A stretch of 52,741 nucleotides of DNA from a virus, in the IMG/VR virus record IMGVR_UViG_3300031825_000389, positions 1 to 52,741 of that record. One strand, written 5' to 3'. Positions 14,305 through 21,250 of the stretch are shown in pieces; the first letter of the stretch is position 1; each line of letters begins with the position of its first letter. The notes under the pieces are model-generated. The model did no database searches and was not told the origin of the DNA. It saw nothing but the letters and a program-made list of their open reading frames with translations. Position numbers and translations under genes: made by a program.

Positions 14305-14381
14305 CGGCACAAGTTGTGCCGGTAAGGATCAGTTAACCGGCACAAGAAGCGCCGGTCAAGCCCGATTGTGCCGCTTGTGCC
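14305..14381. promoter_or_regulatory. Operator array of GGCACAA half-sites
   Basis: The gap between divergent RHH genes contains a perfect palindrome CGGCACAA-G-TTGTGCCG (14305-14321), a CCGGCACAAGAAGCGCCGG pair (14337-14355) and two direct TTGTGCC copies (14366-14372, 14375-14381). Clusters of this kind are usual for RHH autoregulators. Confidence 0.7.
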
Positions 14382-14401
14382 TATTTTGTATGGTGCGCAG
14401 C

Positions 14402-14803
14402 ATGAGCGACGAACCCAAAGACCAGCGCATTCCAATCATGATGTCCGCCTCCGAGGTGAAGGCCATCGATGATTGGAGCTTTGAGAACCGTATCCGTACG
14501 CGAGCGGAGGCAGTTAGGCGTCTGTGCCAAATAGGTCTGATGACGAGTTCGGCTGCAAAGGATATCGCTCACCGCAGCGGCGACCTCAGCCAACTCCTTT
14601 ACATACTTGATGATGCAGAGCGCCTTCAAAGCAAGGAACATCTGATGGAGCTAAAACATCATATTCTTTCACTTATTCAATTAAATATTGGCATATTATC
14701 ATCTACCGTAATCCCGACTAAGTCGGACGACGATCTTACCGTTTCAATCAGCTTTCTCCGTCAATGGCTTAAGGGCAGAATTGAAATATCTAACTCGGAA
14801 TGA
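14402..14803 (+). CDS. RHH-like N-terminal domain protein
   Basis: This is a 133-residue protein from ATG 14402. Residues 8-48 (QRIPIMMSASEVKAIDDWSFENRIRTRAEAVRRLCQIGLM) match the RHH-like proteins frequent in rhizobial genomes. The C-terminal half is hydrophobic helix (LMELKHHILSLIQLNIGILSSTV) and lower in GC. It is probably a DNA-binding autoregulator acting at the GGCACAA array. Its partner 14113-14286 lacks the C-terminal extension. Confidence 0.65.
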   Translation: MSDEPKDQRIPIMMSASEVKAIDDWSFENRIRTRAEAVRRLCQIGLMTSSAAKDIAHRSGDLSQLLYILDDAERLQSKEHLMELKHHILSLIQLNIGILSSTVIPTKSDDDLTVSISFLRQWLKGRIEISNSE

Positions 14804-15119
14804 TCAAAAGCCGCCCCTCCGGAGAGAGCGAAGCTGATCGGAAGCCGCCTACATGGACAAGCTCGGCCCTCGGGGCGAGGATCTGTGCCTCTGGCGATCC
14901 ATCATCGATGTGAGTGGAGTATGCCCTGAAAAGGCCGGCGGGCTTCTTTGCTGCCTGCTTGTCTTGAGGCGTGGGCTTGGGCGTAGGTGGCCCCGATGCT
15001 ACCCTGCGTAGCGCTGCGTTGAATTGCTCCTCGGACTCGTCGCAGCCGAGGCCGCGGGCTGCGTCAACAAACTGGCTAGCTTGACTTTTCCGTTGATCCG
15101 GACTTCCTGTTTTCAACAT
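14790..15119 (-). CDS. Hypothetical protein of a phage-associated small family
   Basis: This is a 109-residue protein from ATG 15119. The stretch SQASQFVDAARGLGCDESEEQFNAALRRVA resembles the KSQSDKFKxAARxLxxDxDExxFxxxLRKxA pattern seen in many rhizobial prophages; I know no function for it. A Pro/Lys-rich linker follows. Its start codon shares CATG with the start of the divergent DUF3800 gene, so the two promoters must lie inside each other's coding regions. Confidence 0.6.
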   Translation of the reverse strand: MLKTGSPDQRKSQASQFVDAARGLGCDESEEQFNAALRRVASGPPTPKPTPQDKQAAKKPAGLFRAYSTHIDDGSPEAQILAPRAELVHVGGFRSASLSPEGRLLIIPS

Positions 15120-16011
15120 GGCTAAAGCGCCTCTAGACCAACCTGACTACAAATACGTCGCCTATATCGACGAGGCCGGTGATCCCGGCCTAAACCGCGT
15201 TCGCCCCATCGACCCAGTCGGGGGCACTGAGTGGATGGTAGTCGGCGCATCCCTCATCCGGAAAGAGAATGAGGCAAATCCGCCCAAATGGGTTGGTGGT
15301 ATGCTGCATGACATCGGCATTCGACAGAGGCCTGATTTGCATTTCAGAGACTTAAGTCCAACCAGACAGACGCGAATATGTAGCTTGATGGCGGCGCTTC
15401 CAGCCGTTTATTTCGTAGTGGCCTCAAATAAAAAGAATATGAGGAACTACAAAAATGAGCGCGCAGAAGCTAAGTCATATTCTCAGCAGTGGTTTTATAA
15501 TTGGCTCTGCCGCATACTTATTGAGAGAATTACGGATTTTGTCCTGCGTGATGCGCTACGCCATCATGGTCGCGCAGAAAATGTAAAATTCGAATTCTCG
15601 CAGCGCGGCGGCCACCGATATAGCCAGACCCAGGCATACCACTGGCTACTAAAGACCCAAGCCAGAACGGAAAATATGGTTCTGAAGAGAAGAATACCAA
15701 AATGGGAAGTTATGGATTATCGACTGGTGCATGTATATCAGCACAAGGAGCGCGCCGGCCTTCAACTTGCGGACGCAGTGTCTAGCGCATTTTACACTGC
15801 TATTGATAATTTGGATACAGGACCATGTTTTTATGATCCATCTAAAGCACTAAAGCCCCGGATCGCGTTCGAAAAGACAGAATTTGGAGATAAAAAAACA
15901 GACGATTACGGCGTTGTGTTACAGCCGACCCCAGCGTGCGACGTAGATATAAGCGAAGACCAGAAACATATATTCAAATATTACGGATACTATTTCAAAA
16001 AAAAGAGGTAG
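15118..16011 (+). CDS. DUF3800 family protein
   Basis: This is a 297-residue protein. Diagnostic DUF3800 motifs are YVAYIDEAGDPG (residues 12-24) near the N-terminus, and HVYQHKERAGLQLADAVSSAF (about 205-225). The family has an RNase H-like fold, with the Asp/Glu of YIDEAG and the D of LQLADxVS proposed as metal ligands. DUF3800 genes are common in prophage accessory loci and beside defence systems, and a nuclease-based anti-phage or exclusion role is plausible. GC content is clearly lower than that of neighbours, suggesting separate acquisition. No partner gene is adjacent. Confidence 0.8.
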   Translation: MAKAPLDQPDYKYVAYIDEAGDPGLNRVRPIDPVGGTEWMVVGASLIRKENEANPPKWVGGMLHDIGIRQRPDLHFRDLSPTRQTRICSLMAALPAVYFVVASNKKNMRNYKNERAEAKSYSQQWFYNWLCRILIERITDFVLRDALRHHGRAENVKFEFSQRGGHRYSQTQAYHWLLKTQARTENMVLKRRIPKWEVMDYRLVHVYQHKERAGLQLADAVSSAFYTAIDNLDTGPCFYDPSKALKPRIAFEKTEFGDKKTDDYGVVLQPTPACDVDISEDQKHIFKYYGYYFKKKR

Positions 16012-16167
16012 GCCCCGGACACTGTTTCGTCCATTGGGATAGGCTGTTCATCTAGAGACAGCCATCAATGGATAAGGTCGCAGTCAGCGTTGGGCGAACC
16101 CAGCCCCGCAACCAGTGTTTGCCCCGGCGTTGCCTACCGTCTTCAATGTGGCAGATTCGCGCTGCAA

Positions 16168-16194
16168 AATCAATAACTTACTAAGCTATTGATT
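16168..16194. repeat. 12-bp inverted repeat next to the IS remnant
   Basis: AATCAATAACTT (16168-16179) and AAGCTATTGATT (16183-16194) pair with one mismatch around a 3-nt loop. It stands immediately beside the end of the transposase fragment and 157 bp after the DUF3800 stop. It may be a terminator for 15118-16011 or an IS-related structure. The rest of 16012-16167 shows only a short TTGGG/CCCAG hairpin near 16090. Confidence 0.35.
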
Positions 16195-16198
16195 GGAC

Positions 16199-16346
16199 TC
16201 AAATATCCGCTTCCGCGTTAGCTCGCCGATACGTCAGGCGCTTGCTCTTCGCGCCTGTCAGAGCGTGGCTCACGCCACCCATATCGCTCACGCCCAGCGC
16301 CACGCGGTTGTTGTACCGGAAATCAAACTCGGCAAGGTAGCGATGT
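16199..16346 (-). pseudogene. IS1595-family (ISXO2-like) transposase C-terminal remnant
   Basis: About 48 codons read HRYLAEFDFRYNNRVALGVSD, then ALTGAKSKRLTYRR, ending at a stop. This is the characteristic C-terminus of ISXO2-like transposases (HRYLAEFDFRYNNR and GKRLTYR). Everything upstream of the HRYLAEF motif, including the DDE catalytic core, is absent; the preceding bases do not continue the family. It marks an old IS insertion in the accessory region. Confidence 0.75.
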
Positions 16347-16455
16347 GAGGTCGCACACCAGGGACTTCCCCGTCCGGCTTCACATGGCGGGCTTTTTCGC
16401 GCGCCCACCCATAGGCGCCCGGCCCGCAGATGGAGCCAGGCACCTCGAAGGACGA

Positions 16456-17298
16456 CTATGCAGCGCGCCTCGCCGGCTTGAACTTTCGGCTCAGGTGCTT
16501 CCGGATGCGATCAGCGATCTCCGGGAGGACCGGCAGGCACAAGTGTGAAGTCGCGCCGGCCATCGCCTCGTCCCAGGCGACGATGAAGTCGAAATCGTCC
16601 ATGGCTTCGAGGAGTGCCGATCCAGCTTCCCTCCACTGCGCGTTCTCGGAAAGCACCACGCAGAGAGCCTCGACGATCTTCCCACGGACCGAGCCCGAAT
16701 TTCCGTCACCGGTCTGGGTGATGCACTGCAAGGCCGTGATGAGGGTGTCGCGGCCGTATTTCTCCAGACATTGCTGAAGAGCGGCAACTGACTGTGTCTG
16801 CCCCTTCTTCACCCGGTGGCGCCCCAGACTCTTGCGCGAAATTGATACCTCAGCCGCCGCGCAGACTTCAGCCAGTGCCAGAGCCTGTGGATCACCTGCA
16901 GTCAAACGGGCGTAGAAGATCTGCTGCGGCTGGATCTTCGTCACATGACCGTTCACGGCCGCGAAGGCTTCAGCCTGCTTGGCGCGGTCCGCCTGAACGA
17001 CCTGACACGGGACGGTCTCGAACCCGCGAAGCATCGCGGCCGTGGTGCGGTGCTGCCCGTCGACGACGGCAAAGCGCCCACCCTCTACAGGTGCGACGAT
17101 GACGGGAGCGAATTTTGACCAGTCGAAGCCTTCCGCGATCCGGCGGACATTCGATTGCCCGCGGGTACTCATCTCTCGTTGATAGCCGGGGTCGACCACG
17201 AGCTTATCGACCTCGATCCACTGGAGCATCGGGAAAGGCCCCGCATTGAGCGCGGACTTGGGGGCCGAGAAATTGGCGGTAGATAAGGCTTTGAGCAT
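16456..17298 (-). CDS. ParB/Srx-like nuclease-domain protein (accessory region copy)
   Basis: This is a 280-residue protein from ATG 17298, with GAGGAC 5 nt upstream. Residues 27-100 are the ParB N-terminal-like domain: WIEVDKLVVDPGYQREMSTRG, VAPVEGGRFAVVDGQHRTTAAMLRGFETVPCQVV, with the DGQHR box that binds nucleotide in ParB/Srx folds. The C-terminal 150 residues are helical. It lacks a ParA partner and probably acts in phage DNA processing or regulation rather than partition. A second, divergent relative lies in the early operon (46202-47035). Confidence 0.8.
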   Translation of the reverse strand: MLKALSTANFSAPKSALNAGPFPMLQWIEVDKLVVDPGYQREMSTRGQSNVRRIAEGFDWSKFAPVIVAPVEGGRFAVVDGQHRTTAAMLRGFETVPCQVVQADRAKQAEAFAAVNGHVTKIQPQQIFYARLTAGDPQALALAEVCAAAEVSISRKSLGRHRVKKGQTQSVAALQQCLEKYGRDTLITALQCITQTGDGNSGSVRGKIVEALCVVLSENAQWREAGSALLEAMDDFDFIVAWDEAMAGATSHLCLPVLPEIADRIRKHLSRKFKPARRAA

Positions 17299-17422
17299 GG
17301 CGTCCTCACAGGTTGTTAACCATAAAAGGACGCGCCCGCCGCCGCGGGCTGTCACGCTGTGGGGGCGAAATATCCCCGGTATCCCGATGAGCAGCGCACA
17401 CAGTGCATATGCGAAGGTACTC

Positions 17423-17665
17423 CTACTGCCCCACGGCATCCTTCACACACTTGGTCGTGAAGCTGGTCTTCGCCGCACCGGCGAGCTTCTTTTCGGCCGC
17501 CTGCGTGTCGCACGTTGCCTGGGCGTCCTTCTGGCATTTTCCCATGAAGCTGGTCTTAGCGGCGCCCGCGAGGTTCTTGCTGGCAGAGGTGGCCGTGCAG
17601 GTGTCGGCCAGGGAGACGGTGGTCGCCATCGAAGCGATGGCCAGCGCAAGAGCGAACGTCTTCAT
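17423..17665 (-). CDS. PsiF-repeat periplasmic protein
   Basis: This is an 80-residue protein. ATG 17665 is 6 nt after GGAGG; ATG 17671 abuts it. Residues 1-20 are a signal peptide (MKTFALALAIASMATTVSLA), and two PsiF repeats follow: CTATSASKNLAGAAKTSFMGKC and CDTQAAEKKLAGAAKTSFTTKC, with paired cysteines. PsiF proteins are small periplasmic proteins first known as phosphate-starvation induced in E. coli; their function is unclear. It is not a phage structural gene, so it is a likely lysogenic-conversion gene (moron). It is monocistronic. Confidence 0.75.
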   Translation of the reverse strand: MKTFALALAIASMATTVSLADTCTATSASKNLAGAAKTSFMGKCQKDAQATCDTQAAEKKLAGAAKTSFTTKCVKDAVGQ

Positions 17666-17738
17666 CTTCATTCCTCCCGAGGGTCCGTACTGAAGGAGGC
17701 TAGCGCCTCGCCGACCTGCCTTCCATCGTGCCCATGCG

Positions 17739-17894
17739 TCACCAAACCAGAACGGCCGCAAGGGCGTGCCAGCCCCACCCGATAAGCTTCGCGAAGGACA
17801 CACCAACGATCAGAACGGTCGTGACGGCGATGCAAGTCCAAGCAAGCGCCCGCTTCCACCGCGCGGCATCGGGAGAAGTCCAGGGCTCATTCAT
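17739..17894 (-). CDS. Small membrane protein
   Basis: This is a 51-residue protein from ATG 17894, overlapping the preceding gene by 8 bp. A basic N-terminal segment is followed by two hydrophobic stretches, LAWTCIAVTTVLIVGVSFA (18-36) and GWGWHALAAVLVW (39-51), separated by a short turn. It is probably membrane-inserted. It is the last gene of a three-gene leftward operon. Function unknown. Confidence 0.5.
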   Translation of the reverse strand: MNEPWTSPDAARWKRALAWTCIAVTTVLIVGVSFAKLIGWGWHALAAVLVW

Positions 17895-18120
17895 GGCGTC
17901 GCTTTGGCCTTGGGATCGAGTTTGGATGCGCCCAGTCATGACCCAAGAAGACAGCGGCCCTGTGGAGCGCGTGCAGCAGCTCGGAAAGCTGCCGGTACTC
18001 CTCACTGGCCACCGGCGCCCCGACAAGAAGCTTGAGCACATCATCCCTGCCTTTGAGGACCAAGTCGATGAAGCGCTCAGTATCGAATTCCGTCCACACT
18101 CTGCGGTGCCGGGAGGACAT
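17887..18120 (-). CDS. Hypothetical protein
   Basis: This is a 77-residue protein from ATG 18120, with the strong ribosome site AGGAGGGG. The sequence is RRVWTEFDTERFIDLVLKGRDDVLKLLVGAPVASEEYRQLSELLHALHRAAVFLGHDWAHP, a soluble helical protein with a basic tail. No family is recognised. It lies 3 nt after the upstream gene's stop in the same operon. Confidence 0.6.
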   Translation of the reverse strand: MSSRHRRVWTEFDTERFIDLVLKGRDDVLKLLVGAPVASEEYRQLSELLHALHRAAVFLGHDWAHPNSIPRPKRRHE

Positions 18121-18123
18121 AGG

Positions 18124-18333
18124 CTACCCCTCCTGAGCACGGCGCCCGCGGCGGAAGCCGGCCGAGGCATCCGCCATCAGACGCGACATCTCGTGCTCCA
18201 GGTACGCCTGCCCCACCAGCAGCGCCCGGATTGTCGCGCGCGGGTCGCCCTCGCACGCCTCCAACGCGGCATCCACCTCCGCTTCGCTCACGTCAAAAGG
18301 GAATTGTTCGGCGGGCGCGGGCTCGCTCGGCAT
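18124..18333 (-). CDS. Small conserved hypothetical protein of rhizobial type
   Basis: This is a 69-residue protein from ATG 18333, with GGAGAG upstream. PFDVSEAEVDAALEACEGDPRATIRALLVGQAYLEHEM is a pattern I associate with a small conserved hypothetical family frequent in Hyphomicrobiales genomes; the fold resembles a UBA-like three-helix unit (EALEACGGD-x2-AIRALL). Function unknown. It is the first gene of the operon 18333-17739, divergent from the SRAP gene. Confidence 0.6.
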   Translation of the reverse strand: MPSEPAPAEQFPFDVSEAEVDAALEACEGDPRATIRALLVGQAYLEHEMSRLMADASAGFRRGRRAQEG

Positions 18334-18372
18334 GGCACTCTCCAGGGCTGATCTGCCCTATCGATTCCACGA

Positions 18373-18387
18373 GAACGAAAAGAGAAC
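18373..18387. promoter_or_regulatory. LexA (SOS) box upstream of the SRAP gene
   Basis: GAAC-GAAAAGA-GAAC is an exact match to the alphaproteobacterial LexA consensus (GTTC-N7-GTTC read on the other strand). It lies 56 bp upstream of the SRAP start and 40 bp from the divergent 18333 start, so it could govern both. Confidence 0.7.
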
Positions 18388-18443
18388 AAGCCACGAGATA
18401 TGGGGGGTGGAAGTTCGCCGAGGCAGAGGCTAGCGTTTGTGGA

Positions 18444-19163
18444 ATGTGCAACCTCTACAGCCAGACCAGCAACGCCCAGGCGATCATCGATTTCGTCAAG
18501 GCCACGCGGAACAGGGCCGGCAACCTTCAGTCCCAGCCGGGAATCTTCCCGGACTACAGCGCGCCGATCGTGCGCACCGCAGAGGACGGGGTGCGCGAGC
18601 TCGCCATGGTGCGCTGGGGCATGCCGTCATCGCAGCTGGCGCTCATGGAGTCCGCCAAGAAGCGCGCGGCGAAGCTGGAGGCGAAGGGGCAGACGGTCGA
18701 CTTCAAGGAGCTGCTGCGCCTGGAGCCGGACAGCGGCACCACCAACATCCGCAACACCAGCAGCAAGCACTGGCAGCGCTGGCTTGGCCCGGCGAACCGG
18801 TGCGTGGTCCCCTTCACGAGCTTCAGCGAATTCAACAAGGCGGCCGGCGGCGACGTGTGGTTCGCCTTCTCGGAGGAGCGGCCCCTCGCCTTCTTCGCCG
18901 GCATCTGGACGGCGGGGTGGACCTCGGTCCGCAAGATGAAGACCGGGGTCGAGACCATCGACCTGTTCGGCTTTCTCACCACGGAGCCGAGCGAGCCGGT
19001 GGTCAGCATCCACCCGAAGGCCATGCCGGTGATCCTAACGGAACCGGAAGAAATCGAGATATGGATGACGGCTCCATGGGCAGACGCGAAGGCGCTGCAG
19101 AGACCGTTGCCGGCTGGCGCGCTGCAGATTGTGGCCCGGGGCACCAAAAAGGATGAGGTCTGA
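18444..19163 (+). CDS. yedK: SOS response-associated peptidase (SRAP/YedK/HMCES)
   Basis: This is a 239-residue protein starting MCNLYS. Cys2, exposed after Met removal, is the residue that crosslinks to abasic sites in single-stranded DNA. Further family residues are Asn in TNIRNTSSKHW, Glu in CVVPFTSFSEF (the usual EW is EF here) and His in SIHPKAMPVIL. SRAP proteins shield abasic sites at replication forks. The LexA box at 18373-18387 makes damage induction very likely. It lies between the accessory genes and the end of the late operon, oriented against the latter. Confidence 0.9.
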   Translation: MCNLYSQTSNAQAIIDFVKATRNRAGNLQSQPGIFPDYSAPIVRTAEDGVRELAMVRWGMPSSQLALMESAKKRAAKLEAKGQTVDFKELLRLEPDSGTTNIRNTSSKHWQRWLGPANRCVVPFTSFSEFNKAAGGDVWFAFSEERPLAFFAGIWTAGWTSVRKMKTGVETIDLFGFLTTEPSEPVVSIHPKAMPVILTEPEEIEIWMTAPWADAKALQRPLPAGALQIVARGTKKDEV

Positions 19164-19168
19164 AACGC

Positions 19169-19201
19169 AAAAAAAGCCCCGCCCTCCTGAGAGAGCGGGG
19201 C
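19169..19201 (-). terminator. Intrinsic terminator of the late operon
   Basis: On the minus strand GCCCCGC, a 12-nt loop and GCGGGGC are followed by seven Ts. It lies 78 bp beyond the last late gene (stop at 19279). Confidence 0.9.
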
Positions 19202-19278
19202 GGTGCCGGGAGCAAGCATTCCGGCCCGGTCGGCCTTATGCTGCAACGGTTTTAGGTGGTGCCGGTGGCGGCGCTCGC

Positions 19279-19512
19279 CTACTCCCCCAGCGCCCCGATG
19301 AAGTGCGGCGCTTCGCCTTCGGTATAATCCGGTCCGGATGGATTATACCTTGCGGCCCGCCTCCCCTCCTCCACCAGCACCACCTCGGCCGCCTCGCTCA
19401 TGAGCCGGACGGCGTCGCGATGCGTGAGCGGGACCCGCTCTGCTTCCTGCCCCGGCCGGCTGATGACCGCATAGGCGCCATCATCGTCCCAATCGATCGA
19501 GAGGCGGGTCAT
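19279..19512 (-). CDS. Hypothetical protein, last late gene
   Basis: This is a 77-residue soluble protein from ATG 19512, overlapping the upstream stop (ATGA). It begins MTRLSIDWDDDGAYAVISRPGQEAERVPLTHRDAVRLMSEAAEVVLVEEGRRAARY, perhaps an alpha/beta fold. No family is recognised. It belongs to the lysis end of the late operon by position. Confidence 0.55.
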   Translation of the reverse strand: MTRLSIDWDDDGAYAVISRPGQEAERVPLTHRDAVRLMSEAAEVVLVEEGRRAARYNPSGPDYTEGEAPHFIGALGE

Positions 19513-19838
19513 GGATGGGGCGGCTTCATGAGGCTGATCTGGGCACCCACCCACATCACGCCCATGGTGGCCACGATGATCACCCCGATGATCGTAATCC
19601 CGATCTGGCGCGCGAGCACGTCGGTCAGCTCGCGCCAGCGCCGCAAGTGGTGGAAGTCGGCCCGGATGCGCTTTCGCTCGTCCGAGTCGTCGGCATAAAG
19701 CCCCACCTCCATGAAGGCGCGCTGCACGGCTTTGCTGGTCTCGGTGGCATAGGCCTCCCGCTCCTCCCGCAGAACCTCCCGCAACTCCTCGCGGGAGATG
19801 ACCACCATTTCGGACCCGACCTCATTCGTTGGCGTCAT
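19509..19838 (-). CDS. Membrane protein of the lysis cassette (DUF6127-like, possible holin)
   Basis: This is a 109-residue protein from ATG 19838. A long charged helix (SREELREVLREEREAYATETSKAVQRAF), a middle helix (DERKRIRADFHHLRRWRELTDVLARQ) and a C-terminal transmembrane segment (IGITIIGVIIVATMGVMWVGAQI, about 80-102) resemble DUF6127 phage proteins, which are often holin candidates. It overlaps the Rz1-like gene by 4 bp. The lysin gene upstream carries its own membrane anchor, so the role of this protein remains open. Confidence 0.55.
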   Translation of the reverse strand: MTPTNEVGSEMVVISREELREVLREEREAYATETSKAVQRAFMEVGLYADDSDERKRIRADFHHLRRWRELTDVLARQIGITIIGVIIVATMGVMWVGAQISLMKPPHP

Positions 19839-20062
19839 CGCGCTCCCCGCCATCCGCAAATTTCCTTGCCGACGGCATTGTGCGCCCGCACCTGCCGCTT
19901 GGTCGGTACAGTGTCGCTCTGCGACCATGTGATGGCGCGGAACGCGCCGCAGGCGACCTTAGTCCCGGCGGAACCCGTCGTCTGGCATGCCGTCAGGCCC
20001 AACAGGCACAGCATCGCTGCGCTCGCGCGCGCGGCTCGCCCGGTCAATGACACCCTGCGCAT
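19835..20062 (-). CDS. Rz1-like outer-membrane spanin lipoprotein
   Basis: This is a 75-residue protein from ATG 20062 with a lipoprotein signal, MLCLLGLTAC (lipobox LTAC, Cys at about residue 25), and then GTKVACGAFRAITWSQSDTVPTKRQVRAHNAVGKEICGW. The latter pattern is common in alphaproteobacterial phage lipoproteins next to lysins. It is nested by 104 bp, in another frame, within the 3' end of the 19959-20252 gene, the arrangement typical of Rz/Rz1. It would join the inner spanin to fuse the membranes at lysis. Confidence 0.7.
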   Translation of the reverse strand: MRRVSLTGRAARASAAMLCLLGLTACQTTGSAGTKVACGAFRAITWSQSDTVPTKRQVRAHNAVGKEICGWRGAR

Positions 20063-20252
20063 CGCTTTCCGCCTTCTGCTTGAGGTACGCGGCACGGTCA
20101 TCGCCGCCCTTGTCGTAGGCCACCCACACCAGGGCGAGGGCCGCATAGATCACCGCCGGCCGGGAGCCGAAGCGGACCCACAGCGCGGCGACGATGGCGC
20201 CGTTGGCGGCCACGTACAGCCACCAGGGGATGAGGGAGAGGAGCCACTGCAT
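19959..20252 (-). CDS. Rz-like inner-membrane spanin/holin-like protein
   Basis: This is a 97-residue protein from ATG 20252, overlapping the lysin stop (TGATG). There are two hydrophobic stretches at 3-22 (WLLSLIPWWLYVAANGAIVAAL) and 28-45 (RPAVIYAALALVWVAY), then a charged helical tail (DDRAAYLKQKAESDAQGVIDRASRARERSD). The tail plus the nested lipoprotein gene favours an i-spanin; the two membrane segments also suit a holin. I regard it as spanin-like with moderate confidence. Confidence 0.6.
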   Translation of the reverse strand: MQWLLSLIPWWLYVAANGAIVAALWVRFGSRPAVIYAALALVWVAYDKGGDDRAAYLKQKAESDAQGVIDRASRARERSDAVPVGPDGMPDDGFRRD

Positions 20253-21154
20253 CACGCCGCCGCCTCTGCAGCCTCGTTGCCATTGTCCGGCGCGGGAGAC
20301 GGGGCGAGGTCCAGGTCGGCCCGGAGCTGCTTCGCCCTGCGGTTGGCCCACCATGCATAGCCGGCACCCGCGAGGGTGAGCGCGACGCCGAGCACGATCA
20401 GCACATTGAGCACCACGTCGAGCGTGGTGGAGATGCCCTGTGCCGGCTGGATCGCCGTGGTCGCCGTTGAGACGGCCGAAGACGCTCCACCCACGCCAGC
20501 GGCCAGCGTCCCCTTGTCCGGGCTGGGGAGCGGCTTGGCGTCGGTCGGCAGGGCCTTTCCGGGGGCCGTGGTCCATCCGGGAGGCGGCTCGAGCGGCACG
20601 GACCCGCGTGCGACGGCCTGCCCGAGCTTGCGCACGTCGGCGACGCGCCGCCCCCAGCCCTTGCCGTAGACAGACCACGTCCGGAGGGCCTTCAGCATCG
20701 CGAGGCGGCGAGCCTGCATCGCAGCGATCACCGCATCCGTGTCGTCCAGCGCATTAGCCGCCACGACGGTGTTGGTGCCCATCTGCCCATCCACGAGGAT
20801 AGGGCTGTCACCGGTTTTCGCCCGCACGTCGTTGATGGCGCGCTGAAGCCACTTCACCGACTGCGCCGGGCCGGAGTTCACCCCGCCGTCGAACACCACG
20901 TAATCGAGCCCCGCCGGCAGATCGTCGCAGTGCATCACGTCCCAATAATAGGTGCGCCAGATCTCCACCCGCTCGGGCACCGTAATGCCCCACACATCGG
21001 CACGGGGACGCCCCTTGTCCCGAAGATACTGGTTGTAGCGGGCCTGCGTGACGCCGTAGGCCGTCCGGCCGCCGGGGTCCCTCTTGTCGTCGTCCTTGCC
21101 GCCCTCGTGGACGTTGACGCACGCGAGCGCCGGCTCAAAGTTCTGAGCGACCAT
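20252..21154 (-). CDS. Glycoside hydrolase 108-type endolysin with C-terminal membrane anchor
   Basis: This is a 300-residue protein. Residues 1-85 match the GH108 (ZliS-like) muramidase domain: NFEPALACVNVHEGGKDDDKRDPGGRTAYGVTQ, with Glu17 of HEGG as catalytic acid. Residues 85-185 match the associated peptidoglycan-binding domain (YVVFDGGVNSGPAQSVKWLQRAIN, then RRLAMLKALRTWSVYGKGWGRRV). A Pro/Ser/Thr-rich linker leads to a transmembrane helix near 245-268 (VLNVLIVLGVALTLAGAGYAWW) and a basic cytoplasmic-type end. This lysin carries its own C-terminal anchor. It is followed directly by spanin-like genes. Confidence 0.85.
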   Translation of the reverse strand: MVAQNFEPALACVNVHEGGKDDDKRDPGGRTAYGVTQARYNQYLRDKGRPRADVWGITVPERVEIWRTYYWDVMHCDDLPAGLDYVVFDGGVNSGPAQSVKWLQRAINDVRAKTGDSPILVDGQMGTNTVVAANALDDTDAVIAAMQARRLAMLKALRTWSVYGKGWGRRVADVRKLGQAVARGSVPLEPPPGWTTAPGKALPTDAKPLPSPDKGTLAAGVGGASSAVSTATTAIQPAQGISTTLDVVLNVLIVLGVALTLAGAGYAWWANRRAKQLRADLDLAPSPAPDNGNEAAEAAA

Positions 21155-21250
21155 GGATCACCTGTGGTGTTGGAGAGACGCACGTCGGCGCGCCCCGGCT
21201 GGTGCAGGGACGGGGAGAGCGGTCAGGGGGTGGCTGGGCTAGAGAGCGGA

